A stretch of DNA of 5,843 nucleotides from Acidobacteriota bacterium. GTDB taxonomy: Bacteria; Acidobacteriota; Vicinamibacteria; Vicinamibacterales; UBA8438. The notes under the pieces are model-generated. The model ran no database searches. It worked only from the letters and a program-made list of their open reading frames with translations, and had not been told where the DNA came from. Shown here piece after piece: positions 1-5,843 of this stretch (positions are counted from its first letter, which is position 1; every line of letters starts with the position of its first letter). The DNA is taken from contig DQEK01000387.1 of assembly GCA_003533545.1 (NCBI GenBank), positions 1 to 5,843 on the forward strand. Reading direction: 5' to 3'. Position numbers and translations under genes: made by a program.

Positions 1-1311
1 GTGTCGCTTCCGCTGCTCGATGTCGTGCCGGCATTTGCGGCAGGGACTGCCGTTGGGGCACAGCCAGGGGCCGCTGGTGTTAACCGGATGGCTTATTTGT
101 ACTTCCCGAATGGAATCCCCCGAGGTATTTGGTATCCGGAAGAAACAACGGCCGACGGACGGTTGGTCAAGCTGAACGAGTGGATGAGTCCGCTTGAATC
201 CCACAAACACGACATCCTCATCCCGAGCAATATGTGGACTCCGGAAGGTAACGGACACGTCAACGGTCCCCCGACGTGGCTGACGGGTCAGAGGTACGAC
301 TCGCGCAAGGTGAATGCCGGAGGGGTCTCGGTTGATCAGGTTGCTGCGAATCATCTCCGCGAGGAGACTCTGCTGCCGTCACTTGAACTGTCGGTACAGG
401 GTGAGGGGTATTTTTCGAATTCGTTACCGCGGAATGCGATTTCCTGGTCAGCACCGGACCGACCGATGGCACGTGAGATTGAACCTCGAGCTGTTTTCGA
501 TCGGATGTTTGCGAGTGCGTCTGGTGGTGCGACGAATCGGTCCGTGATGGACGCGGTTCTCGCCGAGGCACGGGCGCTTCGGGGCTATGTGAGCGCAGCC
601 GACGGATACCGACTTGACGAGTATTTCGAATCGATTCGAGCTCTGGAGCGCCGCATCGAGTTTGCCGAACGCCGGTCGACGGAGATGCGGAACGATGGGG
701 CTCGCACGGACACGCTAACGACCCCGACGCCAGGTATTCCAGCCGACCACGAGTCGTACGTCCAGCTCATGATGGACTTGATGGTGGCGGCGTTCCAGTC
801 TGACGCCACACGGGTGTGTACCTTCATGCTGGACCACGGGCAATCGAACCGATACTTCAACTTCATCCCGTCCGTACGTGGCACGTGGCATGCGTTGTCG
901 CATTACAAGAACGCGTCAGGTAAGACGGAAGATGACGACGGCCTGACGTCGTGGGAGTCGGTTGATCAGAAGCGTGCTATGTATGCTGAGGTTGTCCGTT
1001 GGCATCACCGGCAGGTAGCCTACTTGCTCGATCGCATGAAGGGGATCGAGGAGCCGAACGGAGGGACGCTACTCGACAACAGTATGATCGTCTACGGCGC
1101 CAGTCTCGGCGACGGCAACGAGCACGATGCACAGGATCTACCCACACTAGTCGCTGGTCGCGGTAGCGGTACTATTAAGACCGGGCGCTTCCTTGAGCAC
1201 GAGGAGCCGACCGACTTGGCGGGTATCCATTTGGCGATGTTGCAGAGGATGGGCGTGAAAATCGATACGTTTGGCACCGCCGATGCTTCGCTCGATGCAC
1301 TTGACGGTTAG
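1..1311 (+). CDS. DUF1552 (HXXSHH family) protein, 5'-truncated by window edge
   Basis: This is the C-terminal 436 residues of a DUF1552 protein (Pfam HXXSHH). The family has no established biochemical function. It is usually exported by a Tat-type leader and is often encoded beside DUF1592/DUF1588/DUF1587 cytochrome-type proteins. The visible start (SLPLLDVVPAFA) matches the segment that normally follows the RRTFLRG-type leader, so the GTG at base 1 is probably an internal valine and the true start lies upstream. Family landmarks appear in order: RMAYLYFPNGI near residue 30, GIPADHESYVQLMMDLMVAAFQ-type block near 245-265, the signature region H297-A-L-S300-H301-Y302, LLDNSMIVYGASLGDGNEHD at about 357-376, and IKTGRFL then LAMLQRMGVK near the C-terminus. 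The signature is modified: the final histidine is tyrosine and the residue before H297 is tryptophan. The C-terminus looks complete and ends at TAG. Family assignment is firm; the role is unknown. Confidence 0.9.
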   Translation: MSLPLLDVVPAFAAGTAVGAQPGAAGVNRMAYLYFPNGIPRGIWYPEETTADGRLVKLNEWMSPLESHKHDILIPSNMWTPEGNGHVNGPPTWLTGQRYDSRKVNAGGVSVDQVAANHLREETLLPSLELSVQGEGYFSNSLPRNAISWSAPDRPMAREIEPRAVFDRMFASASGGATNRSVMDAVLAEARALRGYVSAADGYRLDEYFESIRALERRIEFAERRSTEMRNDGARTDTLTTPTPGIPADHESYVQLMMDLMVAAFQSDATRVCTFMLDHGQSNRYFNFIPSVRGTWHALSHYKNASGKTEDDDGLTSWESVDQKRAMYAEVVRWHHRQVAYLLDRMKGIEEPNGGTLLDNSMIVYGASLGDGNEHDAQDLPTLVAGRGSGTIKTGRFLEHEEPTDLAGIHLAMLQRMGVKIDTFGTADASLDALDG

Positions 1312-1328
1312 TCAATGGCGGCTTGGCT

Positions 1329-1342
1329 CCCTGGATTCAGGG
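1329..1342 (+). other. Small hairpin between DUF1552 and MBL-fold genes
   Basis: CCCTG and CAGGG form a perfect 5-bp stem around a GATT loop, 18 bases after the DUF1552 stop codon. No T-run follows, so it does not look like a standard intrinsic terminator. It could be a weak processing or pausing site in a transcript covering both genes, or chance in GC-rich DNA. Confidence 0.2.
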
Positions 1343-1380
1343 CTCGTGTGGAAGCGCGGTATGGTCCGTGCAGTCTAGGC

Positions 1381-1390
1381 GGAAGGTAGG
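1381..1390 (+). promoter_or_regulatory. Ribosome-binding site region that favours the ATG at 1397
   Basis: The purine-rich stretch GGAAGGTAGG lies just upstream of two adjacent in-frame start codons, TTG at 1394 and ATG at 1397. Its GGTAGG part leaves 6 bases to the ATG but only 3 to the TTG. ATG is also the stronger codon, so 1397 is the preferred start. The match to the GGAGG consensus is imperfect. Confidence 0.4.
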
Positions 1391-1396
1391 TTCTTG

Positions 1397-2185
1397 ATGC
1401 GATTGCTCTTGTGGGTCATGGTGGCGGTTACGTACGCGGTCTCTGCGGTCGCCCAGCCGTCGAGCCGCGTTTCCACGGAGGACGGCGATATCGTCATTAC
1501 GCCGATCATTCACTCGAGCGCGCAGGTGGAATATGCGGGTAAGGTGATCCAGGTTGACCCGTGGAGCGCAGGCGATTTATCCCAGGCGAAACGAGCCGAC
1601 CTCATTCTGATTACTGACGACCCTGGCCATCACTTGGACCCAAATGCGATTGAGCAATTACGCAAGCCGGGGGCTCCGGTTGTACTGACAGCAACGGCTT
1701 ACGATCGGTTCTCGGACGGCACCGTTCTCTCAAACGGAGAGAGTGGCATCTTCGCCGATATCCGGGTTGAGGCAATCGGTGCCTATGACATGACACCGGG
1801 CCGTCCGTTCCATCCGCGTGGGGAGGCGAATGGTTACGTTGTTACCGTCGGAGGGAAACGACTCTTTTTTTCCGGCGTTGGCCAGTGTGTGCCAGAGATA
1901 CGAGCGTTGTCGAGCATCGACGTTGCGTTTATGCCGATGAATCTGCCCGTTGATCGAATGCGCCCTATCCCGGTCGCTGAGTGCGTCAAGACCTTCAAAC
2001 CCAAAGTGGTCTACTTGAATCACTACGACCAACCCTACGCCCGTTGGCTCACTAACCCGCAGGGTGACCCGCCCCTAGATGAGCAGGATACCCCGGCCAC
2101 GATTCGCGCTTTCCAGCAGGCGATTGCTGGCGAGGGCATTGAGTTCCGTGACGCCGGGTGGTACCCGTCTCGGTCCGGCCGATAG
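1397..2185 (+). CDS. Secreted UlaG-like metallo-beta-lactamase-fold protein with a degenerate metal site
   Basis: This 262-residue protein has a signal peptide: a basic start (MR), a hydrophobic core at residues 3-18 and an AVA cleavage site before Q20. The mature part follows the UlaG-like/Lactamase_B_3 layout of the metallo-beta-lactamase fold. In order these are the H39-S-S and VDPW (53-56) strands, the loop after DLILIT (68-73), FHPRG with H139, GGKRLFFSG (152-160), the IDVAFMPMNLP strand (174-184), and KPKVVYLNHY with H209. Active relatives carry HxHxDH after the ILIT strand. Here residues 74-79 read DDPGHH, so both leading histidines are lost and the aspartate is histidine. The aspartate expected in SGDT is V161. 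H139 and H209 remain. The fold assignment is good. The protein may bind metal differently, or may be a non-catalytic periplasmic protein; its substrate is unknown. It lies 85 bases after the DUF1552 gene on the same strand. TTG at 1394 would add one residue. Confidence 0.85.
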   Translation: MRLLLWVMVAVTYAVSAVAQPSSRVSTEDGDIVITPIIHSSAQVEYAGKVIQVDPWSAGDLSQAKRADLILITDDPGHHLDPNAIEQLRKPGAPVVLTATAYDRFSDGTVLSNGESGIFADIRVEAIGAYDMTPGRPFHPRGEANGYVVTVGGKRLFFSGVGQCVPEIRALSSIDVAFMPMNLPVDRMRPIPVAECVKTFKPKVVYLNHYDQPYARWLTNPQGDPPLDEQDTPATIRAFQQAIAGEGIEFRDAGWYPSRSGR

Positions 2186-2219
2186 CCGACGGCCGAGGTG
2201 GCGCACGGCGGCTGCGCTA
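2176..2219. terminator. Candidate bidirectional terminator between convergent genes
   Basis: Two inverted repeats sit at the convergent junction. CGGCCG at 2176-2181 can pair with CGGCCG at 2190-2195 across an 8-base loop. GCGCA at 2201-2205 pairs with TGCGC at 2213-2217, extended by a G-T and a T-A pair to 7 bp around a 7-base loop. The first overlaps the end of the MBL-fold gene and the second covers the stop codon of the minus-strand gene. Neither is followed by a T-run on either strand, so intrinsic termination is weakly supported. The position between two converging genes is the main argument. Confidence 0.3.
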
Positions 2220-5006
2220 AAACTGAAAGAGGCGGTTTACTTTCACAATGAACGCACGGTTCTCCAGTTGCGCAAAGTGGGGACTGAGTGTGTCTCTGAG
2301 GTCCGTGTAAACCACGAATAGCTCGCTTCCCGGCTGGTATTCCCACCGCAATCGCACGTTGGTCGACAGTGATTCTGCGCTTGAGTTGTACTGCAACAAG
2401 GCACTCACGAATGCCCGTGGATTCAAGGCGAACGTGGCTCGACTTGTTACAAGGGCGGTTGTGAACGTGCCGGCCTGGACATCCACCCAGTTGATTTCGA
2501 GACTCGGCTCGATTGACAGCTGCGGCGATAGCCCGACGCGGCCGCGGCTGGCACCCACGCTTGTCTTGGTACCTCCAAAGAAGCTTCCGTGGGAGGCCGA
2601 GACGTTCCCGGAGATGCGCCGTTGGTTGCCAAATGCGAAGGAGGCGTGGGTGTCAGTGAACGTATAGCCGCCGATGGCGAGGTTAACGTCGCTGGTGATG
2701 TTAAACGGGTCGGAGAGGTACTCGTAGTTGTGTGAGGTTTCGACGAACAGCTGGTCGCTGTTTTCGAACTCAATACCAAATGCTCCGGTGGCGATGCGGC
2801 TCTCGACTCGACCCGCGCCGTTAGTGACGTAGTCGAAGCTGGTTTCCCAGGAGAGCTTCCGCACCGAAGTGATATTCGCTGGTCTTGGGCTGAACCGGGC
2901 TGACCCAAAGCTTCGTTGAAAATTTGTACGTCGGACAAAGCCGACTTCCGGGTTGAAGTGCTCGTTGACGACAAGTCGTTCGACCTGTAACCCATATTGG
3001 TCGCCGCTGTAGTCGAACTGACTACGGTAGCTCAGGTCGTCACCTTCAAGCCCGGCGGTCTTGGTGCGAGCCAGGTAATTGTTGATGTTGAGGTTGTCGT
3101 AGAAGGCGAAATTGGCGTCGACGCCATAGAGCTGGTTCGAACCATTACCCGTGATCGCTACGGATCGGTGGGTCGTCAGCAACCCGACACTGCTGCGGCG
3201 CAGGATGTCACGCTTGATGCGGACGACGCCAAAGTTCGTTGGGCGGACGCCGGACACGCCTCCAGCGCCAGTCTTGATGTTGAGTAAACCGATGCTGAAC
3301 GCACCCACCTTTCCGGTCAGTCGTCCGCCTATTTCGATGGGTACCGGGAGGCCCTCAGAGAGGCCGATCCGGCGACTAAAGAAGAGGATAGGGGTGTTGC
3401 TGGCGCCGCTACTCGACCCGCCGATCCGTCGGCCAAAACCACGGCCGCTGAAGCCTCGTCCACCCCCAAAATCGAAGATGCCCTGACCTTCGAGGAAGAA
3501 CTCTCGCTTTTCAGGAAAAAAGAGGTTGAATCGGGTCAGGTTCACTTGTTGTTCATCCACTTCGACCTGCGCGAAGTCGGTGTTGTAGGTAAAGTCAGCC
3601 GTCAGGCCCTGAGTGACGCCGTACTTCACGTCGAACCCGGCGTCGCGGTCTAGTGCGTTAGAGGTGGGTGTGGCGGCCAGCAGGTCGGTGGTCAGGCCTG
3701 AGATCACATAGGGCTTCACTTCAATATTGCCGCTCGCCGACGGTGCCTGGACACCGACAACTGCACCGGCGACCGAGAGACGCATGATACCGGCGAGGCC
3801 GTAGGCTGCGGGAACGGCGGTGAGATACGAGATTTCGTTTTTCCAACGTACGATGCGCCGCAGGTTGATGCCCCACGTCTGCGCCGTGCCGGGGCTGAAT
3901 CGGACCGTCTTGAATGGGATGGCGATTTCGACAGTCCACCCGTCTTCGGACCGATTCGTTCTTACGTCCCAGACTCCATTCCAGTCGCGATTCATACTTC
4001 CGGCGGTGATGTAACCATCAAACTTGCCTCCCAGTGGATTGGTGTGGAACATGAACCCGTTGCGCCGGTCGTAAAACGTGTCTAGCACCACCGCGAAGTT
4101 TTCGTTCTGAAAAATAGCTAGGTTGTCCCGACGCATTTCGTTGGCGACCATGCGTTCTGGGTGCGAATCCCAGCATCGGGCCGAAACGTACAAGGTGTCA
4201 TCATCGAAAAAAATCCAAGCTTCTGTCTGCTCGGTCGCAGGTGAACCTTCGCTTGGCTCCTGCTGAATGAAGCCACCAACGGAGGCAACGGCCGTGTAAA
4301 TGGGTTCATCGAGTGATCCATCAAGCGTTAGGGGTGCATTTAGGCGTGTTGCGCGAACTGTCGCTTGGCCACGATCGTTACGGGCGACCATGGCAGGAAC
4401 CGCAGGAGGGGGAGGACCGTCGATGATCGCGCGCGAGGCAAGGCTGGAGTCGGTCATGCCGGAGTGCGTCTCGGTTGTTCCGCTTGAGTTCCTTGAACCA
4501 CGTCGTCGCGAAGACTCGGCTGCAGTCGTCGCCGATGAGGCCGGCGGGAGAGCACCTTCCACTGGTGGGCTGCCCAGTTGCGCTGCCAGCGAATCTTGCA
4601 GCTGAAAGAGGTCATTTACCTCGCCATCGACGACCGCGGAACTGATCACACGTTGAGTCGTGAGGTCGATGAGCAGCGCAGTGGCACGGAGGCGGTTGCC
4701 AATCCGCTCGTGGGTGCCCTCGATGATCCGGGAGGCTCCGAGTCGTTCCGCTGCGGCGATTGAGGGAGCGGTAAGGCCGGTGTTGAACGAAGCCGCGAGG
4801 CCCGCAGCAAACCCTATTCCGAGCCAGTCGTCTGCCTCATCACCGCCGACATTGGCAAAGGTGACGACGACTAGGCGAGGCGATTCGACGTTGGTGTCCG
4901 GCTGGCCGTTACCCCATGCTGGTGTCTCGACAATGAGGATGCCTGTGCACAGGAGGAGAGCGCCGTGACTGATACGCGCGAGTGTCAAAGCGGTGGGATG
5001 GTACAC
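2217..5006 (-). CDS. TolB-like / CBM9 / DUF5916 outer-membrane beta-barrel protein
   Basis: This complete 929-residue protein has four parts. Residues 1-32 resemble a signal peptide (R11, hydrophobic core 15-26, possible cleavage after A-W-G32). Residues 44-145 resemble the TolB-N/FlgO-like domain: RLVVVTFANVGGDEADDWLG, then LGASRIIEGTHERIGNRLRA and DLFQLQDSLAAQLG. Residues 146-215 are a Ser/Thr/Ala/Pro-rich linker with PPPP at 198-201. Residues 217-420 match a CBM9-like domain: L228-DG-LDEPIY, EPSEGSPATEQTEAWIFFDD, LYVSARCWD, NPLGGKFDG and DGWTVEIAIPF. From about 428 the chain matches the DUF5916 barrel, with N475-TDFAQVEVDEQQVN, FFPEKREFFLEGQGIFDFG (496-514), a Gly/Arg-rich stretch at 514-534, SRRIG (544-548), and a terminal phenylalanine as in many outer-membrane barrels. 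The start is GTG; an in-frame stop at 5025-5027 rules out a much longer form, and no Shine-Dalgarno sequence is visible. The role is unproven; glycan binding or uptake at the outer membrane is an inference from the domains. It lies 57 bases after the phosphotriesterase-like gene. Confidence 0.9.
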   Translation of the reverse strand: MYHPTALTLARISHGALLLCTGILIVETPAWGNGQPDTNVESPRLVVVTFANVGGDEADDWLGIGFAAGLAASFNTGLTAPSIAAAERLGASRIIEGTHERIGNRLRATALLIDLTTQRVISSAVVDGEVNDLFQLQDSLAAQLGSPPVEGALPPASSATTAAESSRRRGSRNSSGTTETHSGMTDSSLASRAIIDGPPPPAVPAMVARNDRGQATVRATRLNAPLTLDGSLDEPIYTAVASVGGFIQQEPSEGSPATEQTEAWIFFDDDTLYVSARCWDSHPERMVANEMRRDNLAIFQNENFAVVLDTFYDRRNGFMFHTNPLGGKFDGYITAGSMNRDWNGVWDVRTNRSEDGWTVEIAIPFKTVRFSPGTAQTWGINLRRIVRWKNEISYLTAVPAAYGLAGIMRLSVAGAVVGVQAPSASGNIEVKPYVISGLTTDLLAATPTSNALDRDAGFDVKYGVTQGLTADFTYNTDFAQVEVDEQQVNLTRFNLFFPEKREFFLEGQGIFDFGGGRGFSGRGFGRRIGGSSSGASNTPILFFSRRIGLSEGLPVPIEIGGRLTGKVGAFSIGLLNIKTGAGGVSGVRPTNFGVVRIKRDILRRSSVGLLTTHRSVAITGNGSNQLYGVDANFAFYDNLNINNYLARTKTAGLEGDDLSYRSQFDYSGDQYGLQVERLVVNEHFNPEVGFVRRTNFQRSFGSARFSPRPANITSVRKLSWETSFDYVTNGAGRVESRIATGAFGIEFENSDQLFVETSHNYEYLSDPFNITSDVNLAIGGYTFTDTHASFAFGNQRRISGNVSASHGSFFGGTKTSVGASRGRVGLSPQLSIEPSLEINWVDVQAGTFTTALVTSRATFALNPRAFVSALLQYNSSAESLSTNVRLRWEYQPGSELFVVYTDLRDTLSPHFAQLENRAFIVKVNRLFQF

Positions 5007-5063
5007 GGAGGAGTGGAACAGGGCCTAATTTCTGTGGCGATTTGGTGGCGCGAGACTGCACGT
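5007..5063 (-). other. Short spacer between two minus-strand genes
   Basis: This 57-base gap separates the stop of the phosphotriesterase-like gene from the GTG of the barrel gene. I see no convincing promoter, no Shine-Dalgarno sequence ahead of the GTG (the last bases are pyrimidine-rich), and no strong terminator hairpin. The spacing is compatible with co-transcription. Confidence 0.4.
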
Positions 5064-5843
5064 CTACCCGCGCGGCACGAACGCGAGGAAACGCCTTGGA
5101 TTGTCGACGAGTATCTTTTGAATAGTGTCTTCAGGCACACCCGCATAGCGGAGCTTCGGGACGAACTGCATCAGCACGGAAGCCCATCCGTGACCGTAGT
5201 ACCGATTGAACTGGCGCACGTTGCCCTGGTCTGACGAGAGGAGGATGTGGTCTTCGAGGCCTGCGTCGAGCAGGTCTTGCACCATTCGTACCTTGTCGGC
5301 AGCGGGGATATCTGATCGGGTCATTTCGTGGCCGACCGTGTCCAGTCCGATGAAGGCGCCGCGCCGCGCTATCTCTTTATGGGTGGCGAGTGGGTCGTCT
5401 TCAGGCTTGATCGTGGCCATGTGTCCGATGACGACATGTGAGAAATCGACGCCTTGCCCCCCGATGGTGTCCATCTGTTCCAGGGCACAACTGGGACAGC
5501 TTTCGTGCGGGGTGTGTGTGAAAATCGGAAGACCGGTGCGTAGGTGTGCACGCGCGACTGCACGGTGCACCTTTCGCTCGTCTGGTCGCATCTGAAGCGA
5601 CGAGGCGATTTCGCCGAATGCGCCCCAGCGCTGGGTGGTCGCGTCAGCGACCAGCTCTTCAACTAGTTCGTCCTCAGACATCTCGGCGACCCGGACCGGA
5701 TAGATTGCGAAGCCGATGTCCTCGAAGTAGCTGCCGGCCATCACAATCTTGACGTCGCTGCGGTCGGCGATGGCGTTCAGGTATCGCACTTGGTCGGAGG
5801 TGCGTCGTCCGGTGGCAGCGTCGACGATACAACCCAAGCCATT
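5064..5843 (-). CDS. Phosphotriesterase-like amidohydrolase, 5'-truncated by window edge
   Basis: This is the C-terminal 259 residues of a phosphotriesterase-family (PTE, amidohydrolase superfamily) TIM-barrel metal hydrolase. The frame stays open to the edge, so the TTG at 5837 is not a real start; it sits inside a segment (GCIVDAATGRR) that in the family follows the first metal-binding strand. The N-terminal HxH ligands are therefore outside the window. Numbering from the edge, the remaining ligands are visible: E78 in GAFGEIASS (5610-5612), H110 in PIFTHTPHE (5514-5516), H141 in VVIGHM, and D205 in LLSSDQGN. E78 stands where PTE has its carboxylated lysine, as in E. coli PHP. A Cys-Pro-Ser-Cys insert follows H110. 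The C-terminus (DNPRRFLAFVPRG) is typical of the family. Members include phosphotriesterases, lactonases and proteins of unknown substrate, so no substrate is assigned. It probably precedes the barrel gene in one operon. Confidence 0.88.
   Translation of the reverse strand, partial: NGLGCIVDAATGRRTSDQVRYLNAIADRSDVKIVMAGSYFEDIGFAIYPVRVAEMSEDELVEELVADATTQRWGAFGEIASSLQMRPDERKVHRAVARAHLRTGLPIFTHTPHESCPSCALEQMDTIGGQGVDFSHVVIGHMATIKPEDDPLATHKEIARRGAFIGLDTVGHEMTRSDIPAADKVRMVQDLLDAGLEDHILLSSDQGNVRQFNRYYGHGWASVLMQFVPKLRYAGVPEDTIQKILVDNPRRFLAFVPRG

Noticed and set aside
260..571. Minus-strand open frame of 103 codons within the DUF1552 gene
   Set aside because: Antisense shadow of a clearly conserved gene; no start signal or family match.
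1865..1871. Run of seven T in the MBL-fold gene as a frameshift or pseudogene signal
   Set aside because: The frame continues correctly on both sides with family motifs, so there is no evidence of a frameshift here.
2447..2995. Minus-strand open frame of 182 codons
   Set aside because: It lies inside the barrel gene on the same strand in another frame, has Ser/Thr/Pro/Arg-rich shadow composition and no family resemblance.
4207..4213. Run of seven A (seven T in the coding strand) in the barrel gene as a slippage site
   Set aside because: The CBM9-like motif WIFFDDDTLY reads through intact; no alternative frame product is supported.
5007..5015. GGAGGAG followed by GTG on the plus strand, resembling a ribosome-binding site and start
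   Set aside because: The GTG at 5013 follows too closely, and the frame runs antisense into the conserved end of the phosphotriesterase-like gene with no recognisable product.
5206..5595. Plus-strand open frame of 129 codons
   Set aside because: It is antisense to the phosphotriesterase-like gene, whose conserved motifs prove the minus-strand frame; composition is Arg/Ser/Cys-rich shadow-like.
1..5843. Defence system, mobile element, CRISPR array or biosynthetic cluster
   Set aside because: No transposase, integrase, direct repeat array, nuclease/helicase or synthase motif was seen; all four genes belong to recognised families.

Overview
The window holds four protein-coding genes on two strands. 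Two are complete and one is cut by each window edge. There is no RNA gene, insertion sequence, CRISPR array or origin that I can support. The DNA is moderately GC-rich. The set of families is a DUF1552 (HXXSHH) protein, a secreted UlaG-like metallo-beta-lactamase-fold protein, a large CBM9/DUF5916 outer-membrane protein with a TolB-like N-terminus, and a phosphotriesterase-like amidohydrolase. This mix is typical of Acidobacteriota (Vicinamibacteria-like), with Planctomycetota, Gemmatimonadota or marine Gammaproteobacteria as weaker alternatives. That placement is inference from family distribution; no phylogenetic marker is present.

Plus strand, 1-2185: the DUF1552 gene enters from the left edge, already past its expected Tat-type leader, and ends at 1311. 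After an 85-base gap with a small hairpin comes the MBL-fold gene (1397-2185). Its signal peptide is clear, but its metal-binding motif is substituted at most of the expected ligand positions. The two genes lie head to tail and could be co-transcribed.

Minus strand, 5843-2217: a phosphotriesterase-like gene enters from the right edge and ends at 5064. It is followed 57 bases later by the 929-residue TolB-like/CBM9/DUF5916 protein (5006-2217). These two may form an operon. The plus and minus pairs converge, with only 31 bases between stop codons at 2185 and 2217. Those bases and their flanks contain two short GC-rich inverted repeats that may act as a weak bidirectional terminator.

Two of the four proteins carry a clear or probable export signal (MBL-like protein and CBM9/DUF5916 protein). 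DUF1552 proteins usually have one too, but its N-terminus lies outside the window. The window therefore looks like an envelope-related accessory region of a heterotrophic Gram-negative bacterium. I see no shared pathway that ties all four genes together. The best candidates for something new are the degenerate active site of the MBL-fold protein and the fusion of a TolB-like domain to a CBM9/DUF5916 barrel.
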